From contig MKUP01000033.1 in NCBI GenBank assembly GCA_001898625.1, positions 397,764 through 461,763 of the forward strand: a stretch of 64,000 bases of DNA, read 5' to 3'. This document shows positions 13,998-23,201 of this stretch, one piece after another (the stretch's first letter is position 1; each line of letters begins with the position of its first letter). Source of the stretch: Burkholderiales bacterium 67-32 (lineage in GTDB: Bacteria; Pseudomonadota; Gammaproteobacteria; Burkholderiales; Burkholderiaceae_B). Position numbers and translations under genes: made by a program. A model generated the notes under the pieces. That model searched no databases. It was not told the origin of the DNA and saw nothing but the letters and a program-made list of their open reading frames with translations.

Positions 13998-15963
13998 GGC
14001 CTATTCAGCTCTCTTCAACAGAATCCGCATTACAGCACTTGCCGCCGTGCTGGCAAGCGCCGCCGTGGGCTCCGCCTGCGCGCAGGTCTCGGCGCCCGGG
14101 TCCGACGACGCCCTGCTGGCGGCGCGGACCGCGGTGCAGACCGGCAACTGGGACATCGTCCAATCGCTGATCCCGCGGCTGGAAGGCCATGTGCTGGCGG
14201 CCTATCCTCAGTACTGGGTGCTGCGGCAGCAGTTGAACGATCCGCGCAAGCCGCTGCCCGAGTCCGAGCTGAACGAATTCGTCAACGCCCATCGCGGCAC
14301 CTACCTGGCCGAGCGGCTGCGCGGCGAATGGCTGCTGGCCGCCGCCAAGCAGGCCGACTACGCCACGGTGCGCACGCTGGCCGACACCACGGTGAACACG
14401 CCGCAGGTGGACTGTGCGGTGCTGCTGGCCATGCATGCGCGCGGCGAGCGGGTCACGGCCCAACTGGCCATGTCCAAGTTCGAGCCGGGCGACAGTTGCT
14501 GGTCGCTGTACGACCGGCTCCAGGCCGACGGCGTCATGCAGTGGGACGACTTCGCCACGCAGATGCGCAATCTGTTCGAGACCAACTCGCTGGCCCATGC
14601 CAGGCGCATGGCGCGCTACGTGTTCGACCCGGCCCAGCAGAAGACGCTGAACGGCCTGCTGGACCAGCCCATGATCTGGCTGGTGCGGCAGAACACGCTG
14701 CCGCGCGACCGGGCCGGCCGCGAACTGGTGGTGACCGCGCTGAGCCGCCTGGCGCGCAACGACCTGCAGGTGGGCTACGACTATTTCGAACGCAGCTGGG
14801 CACGGCAATTGCCGGCCGACGATGCCAGCTGGGTGCGCAACCAGTTCGCGCTGCACGCCTCGTTCAAGCTCGATCCGGTCGCGGTCACCTGGTATCGGGC
14901 GGGCGAAGGCGGCAGGCTGACCGAATACAACCAGGGCTGGCGCGCCCGCATGGTGCTGCGCCAGCAGCCCGTGGACTGGCGCGCGCTGAACCGCTACATC
15001 GAGCAGATGCCGCCGGCCATGCGCGAAGACCCCACCTGGGTCTACTGGCACTCGCGCGGCCTGGTCGCGCAGGGCGCCGTGCAGGAAGGCCAGGCGGGCT
15101 ACCGCAGCATCGCCGGGCAGTTCAACTTCTACGGCCAGTTGGCCGCCGAGGAACTGGGCATTGCCACCACCATCCCGACCTCCACCGCGCCGATCACCCC
15201 GGATGAACTGGCCAAGGCGCAGTACAACCCCGGCCTGCAACGCGCGGTCGCGCTGTTCCGGCTCGGCTGGCGCACGGAAGGGGTGCGCGAATGGAACTAC
15301 GCGCTGCGCGGCATGAACGACCGGCAACTGCTGGCCGCCGCCCAGCTCGCCCACCGCGAGAACCTGTACGACCGCGCGGTCAACACCGCCGAGCGCACGC
15401 GCGACCAGCACGATTTCAACCTGCGTTTCCTGACGCCCTTCCGCGACCAGTTGGTGGACAAGTCGCGCGAGATCGGCGTGGACGCGACCTGGGTGTATGG
15501 CCTGATCCGCCAGGAATCGCGCTTCGTCATGGATGCCCGCTCCAACGTCGGCGCCTCCGGCCTGATGCAGTTGATGCCCGCCACCGCCAAGTGGGTGGCG
15601 CGCCGCATCGGCATGAGCGACTACGCCCAGCACCGCGTCAACGACATGGACACCAACCTGACCCTGGGCACCAGCTATCTGCGCATCGTGCTGGACGACC
15701 TGGGCGGTTCGCCCCTGCTGGCCTCGGCCGGCTACAACGCCGGTCCCCGTCGCCCCCATACCTGGCGCTCCACCCTGCCGGGCCCGGTGGAAGGCGCGAT
15801 CTTCGCCGAGACCATTCCCTTCACCGAGACCCGCGACTACGTCAAGAAGGTACTGTCCAACGCCACGTACTACGCTGCCCTGTTCACCGGGCAGCCGCAG
15901 TCGCTCAAGGCCCGGCTGGGAACGGTCGCCCCGCAGACGGTGGAGACCACCGCCATACCCTGA
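13996..15963 (+). CDS. slt: Soluble lytic murein transglycosylase (Slt70-like)
   Basis: A 655-residue periplasmic lytic transglycosylase that cleaves peptidoglycan between MurNAc and GlcNAc with 1,6-anhydro product. It starts with a signal peptide (ALAAVLASAAVGSACA, cut near residue 29), continues with a long alpha-superhelical region rich in TPR-like repeats, and ends with the SLT catalytic domain at about residues 495-635: IRQESRFVMDARSNVGASGL carries the catalytic Glu, followed by MQLMPATAKWVARRIG, TLGTSYLR and SAGYNAGPRR. The chosen ATG is the one that produces the signal peptide. The next gene starts 13 bases downstream. Confidence 0.95.
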   Translation: MAYSALFNRIRITALAAVLASAAVGSACAQVSAPGSDDALLAARTAVQTGNWDIVQSLIPRLEGHVLAAYPQYWVLRQQLNDPRKPLPESELNEFVNAHRGTYLAERLRGEWLLAAAKQADYATVRTLADTTVNTPQVDCAVLLAMHARGERVTAQLAMSKFEPGDSCWSLYDRLQADGVMQWDDFATQMRNLFETNSLAHARRMARYVFDPAQQKTLNGLLDQPMIWLVRQNTLPRDRAGRELVVTALSRLARNDLQVGYDYFERSWARQLPADDASWVRNQFALHASFKLDPVAVTWYRAGEGGRLTEYNQGWRARMVLRQQPVDWRALNRYIEQMPPAMREDPTWVYWHSRGLVAQGAVQEGQAGYRSIAGQFNFYGQLAAEELGIATTIPTSTAPITPDELAKAQYNPGLQRAVALFRLGWRTEGVREWNYALRGMNDRQLLAAAQLAHRENLYDRAVNTAERTRDQHDFNLRFLTPFRDQLVDKSREIGVDATWVYGLIRQESRFVMDARSNVGASGLMQLMPATAKWVARRIGMSDYAQHRVNDMDTNLTLGTSYLRIVLDDLGGSPLLASAGYNAGPRRPHTWRSTLPGPVEGAIFAETIPFTETRDYVKKVLSNATYYAALFTGQPQSLKARLGTVAPQTVETTAIP

Positions 15964-15976
15964 GGAAGCGCACGCC

Positions 15977-16954
15977 ATGACCATGATCTATCCACGCATA
16001 CTCGTGCTGGGCGGTTCGGGCTTCATCGGCAGCCACCTGGTCGCCCGCCTGGCGGCCCAGGGCCGCAAGCTGCTGGTCCCGACCCGCCGCTACATGAGCG
16101 CCCGCCACCTGCTGCCGCTGCCCACGGTGGACATTGCCCTGGCCGATCTGTCCGACGACGCCACCTTGAACCGCCTGGTCCAGGGGTGCGACGCGGTCAT
16201 CAACCTGATCGGCACGCTGCACGGCGACCGCGGCACGCCCTACGGCAAGACCTTCCGCAAGCTGCACGTCGAGCTGCCGGAACGCCTGGCCCGGGCCTGC
16301 GTGGCGCATGGCGTGACCCGCATGCTGCACATGAGCGCGCTGGGCGCGGACTCCCACGGCGCCAGCATGTACCAGCGCTCCAAGGGCGACGGCGAGATCG
16401 CCGTGCGCGGCGTGTTCGATGCCTGGCCCGAGGGCGCGCTGACCATCTTCCGGCCGTCGGTGGTGTTCGGCCCCGACGACCGCTTCCTCAATACTTTCGC
16501 CGCGCTGGCGCGCTGCTTCCCGGTGCTGCCGGTGGCGGGCGGCTCGGCGCGCCTGCAGCCCATCTACGTGGGCGACCTGACCGAAGCCATGGCCAACGCA
16601 CTGGGCGACCACCGCACCTACGGCAAGACCTATGCCGTGGCCGGACCGCAGGCCTATACGCTCAGGGAACTGGTCGAGAAGGCCGCCGCCTGGAGCGGGC
16701 ATCCCCGCCGCGTGCTGCCGCTGCCCATGGGCCTGGGCAAGCTCCAGGCGACAGCGATGGAAATGCTGCCCGGCGCGCCGCTGATCACGCGCGACAACCT
16801 CGATACCCTGACGCGGGACGCGGTCCTGGACGGGCCGCTGGCACCGGAGCTGGGCATCCATCCCGGCTCGCTGGAAGCGCTGGCGCCCGACTACCTCGGG
16901 CAGGCCGAACACACGCGTTTCGACATATTCCGCATGCGCCATGGCCGGCGCTGA
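15977..16954 (+). CDS. NAD(P)-binding protein, NDUFA9-like (complex I-type epimerase fold)
   Basis: A 325-residue atypical short-chain dehydrogenase. The Rossmann start [20 protein letters not shown] is clear, as are [15 protein letters not shown] and [20 protein letters not shown], where the Y-x-x-x-K pair is present. [20 protein letters not shown] and the C-terminal region match the NDUFA9/YfcH-related subgroup of NAD(P)H-binding proteins. The substrate is not known; in bacteria these are often annotated as complex I NDUFA9 subunit family. A GAGGAAG SD precedes the ATG, and the 3' end overlaps cca by 14 bases. Confidence 0.88.
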   Translation: MTMIYPRILVLGGSGFIGSHLVARLAAQGRKLLVPTRRYMSARHLLPLPTVDIALADLSDDATLNRLVQGCDAVINLIGTLHGDRGTPYGKTFRKLHVELPERLARACVAHGVTRMLHMSALGADSHGASMYQRSKGDGEIAVRGVFDAWPEGALTIFRPSVVFGPDDRFLNTFAALARCFPVLPVAGGSARLQPIYVGDLTEAMANALGDHRTYGKTYAVAGPQAYTLRELVEKAAAWSGHPRRVLPLPMGLGKLQATAMEMLPGAPLITRDNLDTLTRDAVLDGPLAPELGIHPGSLEALAPDYLGQAEHTRFDIFRMRHGRR

Positions 16955-18062
16955 CCTCGCCCGGCCGGCGCCGGGTCCCGATCCGGCCACCGACGGACTG
17001 CAGGTCTTCGTCGTGGGCGGCGCGGTGCGCGACGCGTTGCTGGGCCTGCCCGCGGGCGACCGCGACTGGGTGGTGGTGGGCGCCGCGCCGGAACAGATGT
17101 CGGCCCGCGGCTTCGTGCCCGTGGGCGGCGACTTTCCCGTCTTCCTGCACCCTGTCACCCGCGAGGAATACGCGCTGGCCCGCACCGAGCGCAAATCGGG
17201 ACGCGGCTACAAGGGCTTCACCTTCCACACCGGCCCCGAGGTCACGCTGGAAGACGACCTGGGCCGGCGCGACCTGACCATCAACGCCATCGCCCAGGCG
17301 CCCGACGGCCGCCTGATCGACCCCTACGGCGGCCAGAACGACCTGCGCGCCCGGCGCTTTCGCCACGTCGGCCCGGCCTTCGCCGAAGACCCCGTGCGCA
17401 TCCTGCGGCTGGCGCGCTTCGCGGCCCGTTTCCACGACTTCGAGGTGGTGCCCGAGACCCTGGCGCTATGCCGCCGCATGGCCGCCGAGGGCGAGGTCGA
17501 CGCCCTCGTGCCCGAACGCGTCTGGCGCGAACTGTCGCGCGGCCTGATGCAGGAGCGGCCCTCGCGCATGCTGCGGGTACTGGCCGACACCGACGCGCTG
17601 CCGCGTGTCGCGCCCGGCCTGGCGGTGGATGGCCAGTTGCTGGCCATCCTGGACCAGGCCGCCGAAGCGGGACTGCCGCTGGCCTCGCGCTACGCGCTGC
17701 TGTGTTCCGGCAGCGCCGACCCGGCCGGGTTGGGCAAACGGCTGCGCGCCTCGAACGACTGCAACGACATGGCGCGCCTGCTACAACTGGCCCTGGCCGA
17801 ACTGCCGCGCGCGGGCCGGGATCCCGAACGCGTGCTGGCCCTGCTGGAACGCGCGGACGCCCTGCGCAAGCCCGAGCGTTTCGAACAACTCCTGGCCGCC
17901 GCGCAGCGGCGGATACCGGTGGACACGGCGCAGTGGATAGCGTGGCGGGACACCGTCAGGGCAGTCGACGCGGGCGCCATCGCCGCCCGCCATGCCGACC
18001 AGCCCGGCGGCATCCGCGAGGCCGTGCGGGCCGCCCGGCTGGCGGCCTTAAGCGGCACTTAA
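16941..18062 (+). CDS. cca: tRNA CCA-adding enzyme (multifunctional nucleotidyltransferase)
   Basis: A 373-residue class II tRNA nucleotidyltransferase that adds or repairs the 3' CCA end of tRNAs. [20 protein letters not shown] and WVVVGA form the nucleotidyltransferase strand with the metal-binding D-x-D (DRD), followed by [27 protein letters not shown] and [18 protein letters not shown]. The protein is somewhat shorter than E. coli Cca, and the C-terminal HD domain is not evident in the last 100 residues. Its start lies within the preceding gene. Confidence 0.96.
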   Translation: MAGADLARPAPGPDPATDGLQVFVVGGAVRDALLGLPAGDRDWVVVGAAPEQMSARGFVPVGGDFPVFLHPVTREEYALARTERKSGRGYKGFTFHTGPEVTLEDDLGRRDLTINAIAQAPDGRLIDPYGGQNDLRARRFRHVGPAFAEDPVRILRLARFAARFHDFEVVPETLALCRRMAAEGEVDALVPERVWRELSRGLMQERPSRMLRVLADTDALPRVAPGLAVDGQLLAILDQAAEAGLPLASRYALLCSGSADPAGLGKRLRASNDCNDMARLLQLALAELPRAGRDPERVLALLERADALRKPERFEQLLAAAQRRIPVDTAQWIAWRDTVRAVDAGAIAARHADQPGGIREAVRAARLAALSGT

Positions 18063-18097
18063 GACAGCGCGGCCAACATGGCACCGTTGCCACGTGG

Positions 18098-19951
18098 ATG
18101 TCCGCCATGTCCCTCGCCATGCCCCGCCCCGACGACCCGGCCGCAGACACCGGCCCGGCGCCCCGCGACATCCGCGGGCAACTGCGCCTGGGCGCGACGT
18201 GGCGGCTGCTCAAGCCCTACTGGGTGTCCGACGACCGCAAGGCGGCGCTCGGCCTGCTGGCCCTGGTGGTCGGCCTGAACCTGGCCCTGGTGGCCGCCAA
18301 CGTCTGGCTGACCAACTGGAACCGCGTCTTCTACAACGCCCTGGAAGCGCGCGACTTCGCGGCGTTCAAGCTGCAACTGGCGCACTTCTGCGCGATCGCG
18401 GCGGCGTTCATCGTCATCGCCATCATGAAGCAGTTCTACACCATGATGCTGGAGATGCGCTGGCGCACCTGGCTGACCGGCGAGTGGCTGCGGCGCTGGA
18501 CCGCCGGCCAGGCGTACTACCGGGTGGAGCAGTCGCACGGCGCCGACAACCCCGACCAGCGCCTGGCCGAAGACCTGCGCACCCTGGCCAGCACCAGCCT
18601 GACGCTGTCGCTGGGGCTGCTCAACTCGGTGGTGACGCTGCTGTCCTTCATCACGCTGCTGTGGACCATATCGGGACCGCTCGTGTTCGCGCTCAGCGGC
18701 AGGACCATTTCCATTCCCGGCTACATGGTGTGGTTCGCCGTGCTGTATGCCGTCGCGGGATCCTGGCTGACCCACCGGATAGGCAAGCCGCTGATCGGCC
18801 TGAGCTTCCGCCAGGAACAGACCGAGGCCGATTTCCGCTACGCGCTGATGCGGCTGCGCGAAAACGCCGAGGGCATCGCGCTGTACGGCGGCGAGCCCGC
18901 CGAGCGCGCGGGGTTGCACGGATCCTTCGACCACATCCGCGAGAACTGGCGCTGGCTGATGGTCTACACGCGCCGGCTGGTATTCGTGAACTCCGGCTAT
19001 GGGCAAGTAGCGATCGTCTTTCCGCTGATCGTGGCCGCTCCGCATTACTTCTCGGGCGCGATCACGCTGGGCGTGCTGATGCAGATCGCCTCGGCCTTCG
19101 GTCAGGTCCAGGGCGCGCTGTCGTGGTTCGTGGACGGCTATGCCTCGCTGGTGGGCTGGCAGGCTGCCGCCAACCGCCTGCTGGATTTCCAGTCCGCGCT
19201 GGGCGCGGCCGAAGCCGAGCACGCGGCGCGCGATGGCCTGCGCGGCATCGCGCTGGTCGAACGGGACCGCGCGCCGGCATCCGGCGCCATCGCCGCCAGC
19301 GGGCTGGTACTGGCCCTGCCCGGCCAGAACGAGCGACGGACGTTGACCGACCCGTTCTCGATGACCGTGCGGCCGGGCGAACGAGTACTGGTGACCGGCC
19401 CATCGGGAGCGGGCAAGAGCGTGCTGTTCCGTGCGATGGCGGGCATCTGGCCCTACGGCCGCGGCACCATCGAACGGCCCGCCGATGCGCGCACCCTGTT
19501 CCTGCCGCAGCGCAGCTACGTCCCCACCGGCACCCTGGCCGCCGCGCTCGACTACCCCTCGCCACCGGGCACCCACGACGATGCCACCCTGGCCGCCCTG
19601 CTGCGCGACTGCCGGCTGGAGCGGCTGGCCGACCTGCTGCAGCGGCGCGACAACTGGGGGATGCGGCTGTCGCCGGGCGAGCAGCAGCGCCTGGCTTTCG
19701 CCCGCGCCATCCTGCAGCGGCCCGATTTCCTGTTCCTGGACGAGGCGACCTCGGCGCTGGACGAAGAGACCGAGGCCGCCATGTACGCCCTGCTGGTCGA
19801 GCGCCTGCCTCGCGCGGCCATCGTCAGCATCGCCCACCGCAGCACGGTCGCCCGCTGGCATGGCCGGCACCTGCGCTACCGGCCGGTGCACGCGGCGGGG
19901 GACGAACCGCGCTACCTGCCGGCGGACGAGGCGCTGCCGCAACCCGCCTAG
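18098..19951 (+). CDS. ABC transporter, fused permease/ATPase (SbmA/BacA-like, YddA type)
   Basis: A 617-residue inner-membrane half-transporter. Residues about 45-330 form the ABC_membrane_2 domain shared with SbmA/BacA and peroxisomal ALD proteins (NWNRVFYNALEARDF; MRWRTWLTGEWLRRW; NPDQRLAEDL). The C-terminal ATPase has Walker A GPSGAGKSVL, signature LSPGEQQRLAFAR and Walker B FLFLDEATSALDEE. Relatives take up peptides, antimicrobial peptides or very-long-chain acyl compounds; the substrate here is unknown. The ATG at 18098 is the first after cca; two further Met codons lie within eight residues. The stop shares a CTAG with the convergent LysR stop. Confidence 0.92.
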   Translation: MSAMSLAMPRPDDPAADTGPAPRDIRGQLRLGATWRLLKPYWVSDDRKAALGLLALVVGLNLALVAANVWLTNWNRVFYNALEARDFAAFKLQLAHFCAIAAAFIVIAIMKQFYTMMLEMRWRTWLTGEWLRRWTAGQAYYRVEQSHGADNPDQRLAEDLRTLASTSLTLSLGLLNSVVTLLSFITLLWTISGPLVFALSGRTISIPGYMVWFAVLYAVAGSWLTHRIGKPLIGLSFRQEQTEADFRYALMRLRENAEGIALYGGEPAERAGLHGSFDHIRENWRWLMVYTRRLVFVNSGYGQVAIVFPLIVAAPHYFSGAITLGVLMQIASAFGQVQGALSWFVDGYASLVGWQAAANRLLDFQSALGAAEAEHAARDGLRGIALVERDRAPASGAIAASGLVLALPGQNERRTLTDPFSMTVRPGERVLVTGPSGAGKSVLFRAMAGIWPYGRGTIERPADARTLFLPQRSYVPTGTLAAALDYPSPPGTHDDATLAALLRDCRLERLADLLQRRDNWGMRLSPGEQQRLAFARAILQRPDFLFLDEATSALDEETEAAMYALLVERLPRAAIVSIAHRSTVARWHGRHLRYRPVHAAGDEPRYLPADEALPQPA

Positions 19952-20835
19952 GCGGCCGCGCCCTTGGCCTGGACCGCCACCCGCTCGAACGCCGCCCGCA
20001 GCACGGTCAGCGCCGGCTTGTCGACATCCGCGCGGCGGCAGACGAAGGCGATCTGGCGGCGGGGTCCGCCCCGCCCCAGCGACAGCTCGCGGAAACGGTA
20101 GGCCTTGCGCAGCGGATCGTAGGGATGCGGAATGATGGACACCCCCAGCCCGGCCGAGACCATCGCGATGATGGCGTGGCTGGATAGCAGATCGATGCGG
20201 CTCTTCATGCGCGGATGCAGGCGGTGAACGTATTGCGCGGCGATGCGGCCGCCGGTGGAGGTCTTGTCGAAGCGTATCCAGTCGTGGCCGCGCAGCAATT
20301 GTTCGACCGTGTCGCCCCGCGCGTCGGGCGGGGCGACCAGCACCATGGCCTCGTGCATCAGCGTCTGCCAGTACAGCCGGCTCGACCCGCCCGACTGCGG
20401 CCGTACCAGCACCGCCGCGTCGATCGTCCCATCCCGCAGCTCGCCCAGCAGCCGCTCCGAGCGGCCCCGGGCCAGGTGCACGTCCAGTTCGGGGTAGTCC
20501 GATTGCAGCACCTTCATCGCCATGGGCAGCAGCGTGGCCTGGATGGAGTCGATGGTGCCCAGCGCGACCTTGCCGGACACCCGGGTCTGGCGCCGCGCGC
20601 GCAAGGTCTCCAGCGATTCCAGCGTGCCCTGGACCAGCGTCGCGAGTTCGTGCGCGAACGGCGTGGGACGCGCCTGGCGTGCCGCGCGATCGAACAGGGG
20701 CTGTCCGAAATGCTGCTCCAGGTACTTGATGTGCTGGCTGACCGCGCCGGGGGTCAGGTTCACCTCTTCGGCGGCGGCCGCGAAGGTGCCTCGCCGCAGG
20801 ACGGCGCAAAGGGTTTGCAGGAATTCCAGTTTCAT
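19948..20835 (-). CDS. LysR family transcriptional regulator
   Basis: A 295-residue LysR-type regulator. The DNA-binding domain is MKLEFLQTLCAVLRRGTFAA and on through EVNLTPGAVSQHIKYLEQHF, followed by the effector domain (TGGRIAAQYVHRL; MVSAGLGVSIIPHPYDPLR). It diverges from the Bug/CoA-transferase/lyase operon across a 92-base spacer that holds a strong inverted repeat, so it probably regulates that operon and itself. The stop codon overlaps the ABC-protein stop on the other strand. Confidence 0.93.
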   Translation of the reverse strand: MKLEFLQTLCAVLRRGTFAAAAEEVNLTPGAVSQHIKYLEQHFGQPLFDRAARQARPTPFAHELATLVQGTLESLETLRARRQTRVSGKVALGTIDSIQATLLPMAMKVLQSDYPELDVHLARGRSERLLGELRDGTIDAAVLVRPQSGGSSRLYWQTLMHEAMVLVAPPDARGDTVEQLLRGHDWIRFDKTSTGGRIAAQYVHRLHPRMKSRIDLLSSHAIIAMVSAGLGVSIIPHPYDPLRKAYRFRELSLGRGGPRRQIAFVCRRADVDKPALTVLRAAFERVAVQAKGAAA

Positions 20836-20844
20836 TAGATTTCC

Positions 20845-20883
20845 TAAACTGACGTATCACGAAAAATCGCTTTTCGTAGTTTA
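20845..20883. promoter_or_regulatory. Probable LysR operator with nested inverted repeats
   Basis: ACGAAAA (20859-20865) and TTTTCGT (20871-20877) are perfect inverted copies around a five-base spacer. TAAACT (20845-20850) and AGTTTA (20878-20883) form a second, outer inverted pair. The element lies 24 bases from the regulator start and about 45 bases from the Bug start, the usual place for a LysR recognition site. Confidence 0.6.
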
Positions 20884-20927
20884 TCCAGTGTCTAGAATCC
20901 ACCGGATAACCATGACAGGAGACCCCC

Positions 20928-21938
20928 GTGAAGACCGTCCCGCCCGCCCCTGCCCTGCCCCTTTTCCGTCCCGGCCGCCGCGCGGCCTGCCTGGCTGCGG
21001 CGCTGGCCTGCGCCGGGCCGGCGCAGGTGCTGGCCCTGGAAGCCTTCCCCGCCCGGCCGATCACGCTGATCGTGCCCAATCCGCCCGGCGGCTCCAACGA
21101 CGTGTTCGCCCGCGCGATCGGCAAGCGCCTGGGCGACGCACTGGGCCAACCGGTGGTGGTGGACAACAAGGCCGGCGCGGGCGGCAGCGTGGGCGCGGGC
21201 CTGGCGGCGCGCGCGCAGCCGGACGGCTACACGCTGCTGTTCGTGTCGTCCACCTACACCACCAACGCGGCCATACAGACCAGCCTGCCGTTCGATCCGG
21301 TGCACGCGTTCGCGCCGGTCGCCATGGTGGCCAAGGGACCGATGATCCTGACGGTGAACAACGAACTGCCGGTCAAGACGCCGCAGGAACTGCTCGCGCT
21401 GGCGAAAAGCCAGCCGGGCAAGCTGAACTACGCCAGCTCGGGCGTGGGCAGCATCAACCACTTCGCCACCCACCAGTACGCCCAGGTCGCGGGCGTGCAG
21501 ATGACGCACGTCCCGTACAAGGGCATGGCGCCCGCCATCAACGACCTGATCGGCGGACACATCCAGGTGCTGATCGCCAGCGGTCCGTCCATCCTGCCCA
21601 CCGTGAAGGCGGGCAAGGTGCGCGCGCTGGGCGTGACCAGCGCCACCCCCTCGGCGGTGGCGCCCGGGCTGGCGCCGCTGGCCGCCAACGGCGCGCCGGG
21701 CTACGAATCGGGACTATGGTGGGGCATCCTGACGCCCGCGGGCACGCCGGCCCCGGTCGTGGCTCGCCTGAACACCGAGATCAATCGTATCCTGGGCCAG
21801 GACGAGATCAAGGACCTGCTGCTGCGCGAAGGCGCCGAGCCCGACCCCAAGACGCCGGACGCGTTCGGCGCCCAGTTGCGGGGCGACATCGAGCAATGGC
21901 GCCGCATCGCCCAGCAGGCGAACATCAAGGCGGACTGA
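20928..21938 (+). CDS. Bug family solute receptor
   Basis: A 336-residue periplasmic receptor starting at GTG. The signal peptide spans about residues 1-36 (hydrophobic AACLAAALACAGPAQVLA). Family landmarks are LIVPNPPGGSNDVFARAIG, QPVVVDNKAGAGGSVGAG, PDGYTLLFV and MTHVPYKGMAPAINDLIGG. The TGA stop shares one base with the ATG of the CoA-transferase gene, so the two are translated together. With the CoA-transferase and CitE-like lyase that follow, a short dicarboxylate is the most plausible ligand; this is inference from context. Confidence 0.94.
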   Translation: MKTVPPAPALPLFRPGRRAACLAAALACAGPAQVLALEAFPARPITLIVPNPPGGSNDVFARAIGKRLGDALGQPVVVDNKAGAGGSVGAGLAARAQPDGYTLLFVSSTYTTNAAIQTSLPFDPVHAFAPVAMVAKGPMILTVNNELPVKTPQELLALAKSQPGKLNYASSGVGSINHFATHQYAQVAGVQMTHVPYKGMAPAINDLIGGHIQVLIASGPSILPTVKAGKVRALGVTSATPSAVAPGLAPLAANGAPGYESGLWWGILTPAGTPAPVVARLNTEINRILGQDEIKDLLLREGAEPDPKTPDAFGAQLRGDIEQWRRIAQQANIKAD

Positions 21939-23176
21939 TGGCATCGTTGAAGCAACGCGGTTACGACTCCGGCGCCGGCGGCCCGCTGTCGGACGTGCGC
22001 ATCCTGGACCTGTCGCGGCTGGTGGCGGGCAACACCCTCACCCAGGTGCTGGCGGACTTCGGCGCCGACGTGGTCAAGGTGGAAAGCCCGGACGGCGACA
22101 CCCTGCGCGCCTGGCGCACCGAGGACGTGGATACCAACTGGAAACTGTACGCGCGCAACAAGAAAAGCCTGGGCCTGGACCTGCGCCAGCCCGCGGCGCG
22201 CGAACTGCTGCTGGAACTGGCGGCGTCGGCCGCGGTGCTGGTCGAGAGTTTCAAGCCGGGCGTGCTGGAGGCCATGGGCCTCGCGCCCGAGGCGCTGCTG
22301 GCGCGCAATCCGCGCCTGGTCGTGGTGCGCATCTCGGGCTGGGGCCAGACCGGGCCCTATCGCGGCCGTCCCGGCTTCGGCACGCTGGTCGAGGGCATCT
22401 CGGGCTTCGCGGCCATGAACGGTTTCGCCGACCGCGAGCCGGTGCTGCCGCCCATGTACCTGGCCGACACGGTGGCCGGGCTGTACGGCGTGGCGGGCCT
22501 GCTGATCGCGCTGCGCGAGGTCGAGGTCAACGGCGGCCAGGGACAGGTGATCGACCTGCCGCTGCTCGACCCGCTGTTCGCGGTGCTCGGCCCGCAGGCC
22601 GCCAACTACCGCCTGACCGGGCGCATCAAGCCGCGCACCGGCAGCCGCTCGACCAACTCCGGTCCGCGCAACGCCTATCTCTGCAAGGACGACCTGTACG
22701 TGGGCCTGTCGGCCTCGACCCAGAAGATGGCCGAACGCCTGTTCGTCTCCATCGGCCGGCCCGACCTGGCCGCCGATCCCCGCTACCGCACCAATGCCGA
22801 CCGCGTGCGCCACGCCGAGGAACTCGACGCCATCATCGGCGCCTTCATCGCGCAGCGCACGCAGGCCGAGAACGTCCGCTTCTTCGAAGAAGCGCAGGTC
22901 ACCATCGGCCCCATCTACGACATCTCGCGGATCGTGGACGACCCGCACTTCGTCGAGCGCGAGATCCTGGCCGACTATCCCGATCCCGACATGGGCGCTT
23001 TCCCCATGCATCACGTGGTACCGCGCATGAGCGGCACGCCCGGCGCGATCCGCACCCCCGCGCCGGCCATCGGCCAGCACAACCGCGAGGTGCTGGCGGG
23101 GCTGGGCGTGGACGACGGCCGCTACCGCGAACTGGTGCGGGGCGGCGCCGTGCACCAGAAAAACGAGGACCGCTGA
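21938..23176 (+). CDS. Class III (CaiB/BaiF) CoA-transferase
   Basis: A 412-residue family III CoA-transferase, which moves CoA between a carboxylate and an acyl-CoA. The opening SDVRILDLSRLVAGNTLTQ and LADFGADVVKVESPDGD are typical, as is YARNKKSLGLDLRQP. The catalytic Asp lies in MYLADTVAGLYG at about residue 176. It sits between a Bug receptor (stop/start overlap of one base) and a CitE-like lyase, an arrangement expected for activation of a C4-C5 dicarboxylate such as itaconate, mesaconate or citramalate followed by C-C cleavage. The exact acid is not determinable here. Confidence 0.93.
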   Translation: MASLKQRGYDSGAGGPLSDVRILDLSRLVAGNTLTQVLADFGADVVKVESPDGDTLRAWRTEDVDTNWKLYARNKKSLGLDLRQPAARELLLELAASAAVLVESFKPGVLEAMGLAPEALLARNPRLVVVRISGWGQTGPYRGRPGFGTLVEGISGFAAMNGFADREPVLPPMYLADTVAGLYGVAGLLIALREVEVNGGQGQVIDLPLLDPLFAVLGPQAANYRLTGRIKPRTGSRSTNSGPRNAYLCKDDLYVGLSASTQKMAERLFVSIGRPDLAADPRYRTNADRVRHAEELDAIIGAFIAQRTQAENVRFFEEAQVTIGPIYDISRIVDDPHFVEREILADYPDPDMGAFPMHHVVPRMSGTPGAIRTPAPAIGQHNREVLAGLGVDDGRYRELVRGGAVHQKNEDR

Positions 23177-23201
23177 CGGTCCCGCCACCAAGAGATCTTT
23201 C

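Noticed and set aside
18059-21169. A 1036-codon open frame on the minus strand across the ABC transporter and LysR genes
   Set aside because: It lies antisense to a clear ABC protein, has no recognisable domain, and long antisense frames are expected where third positions are mostly G or C.
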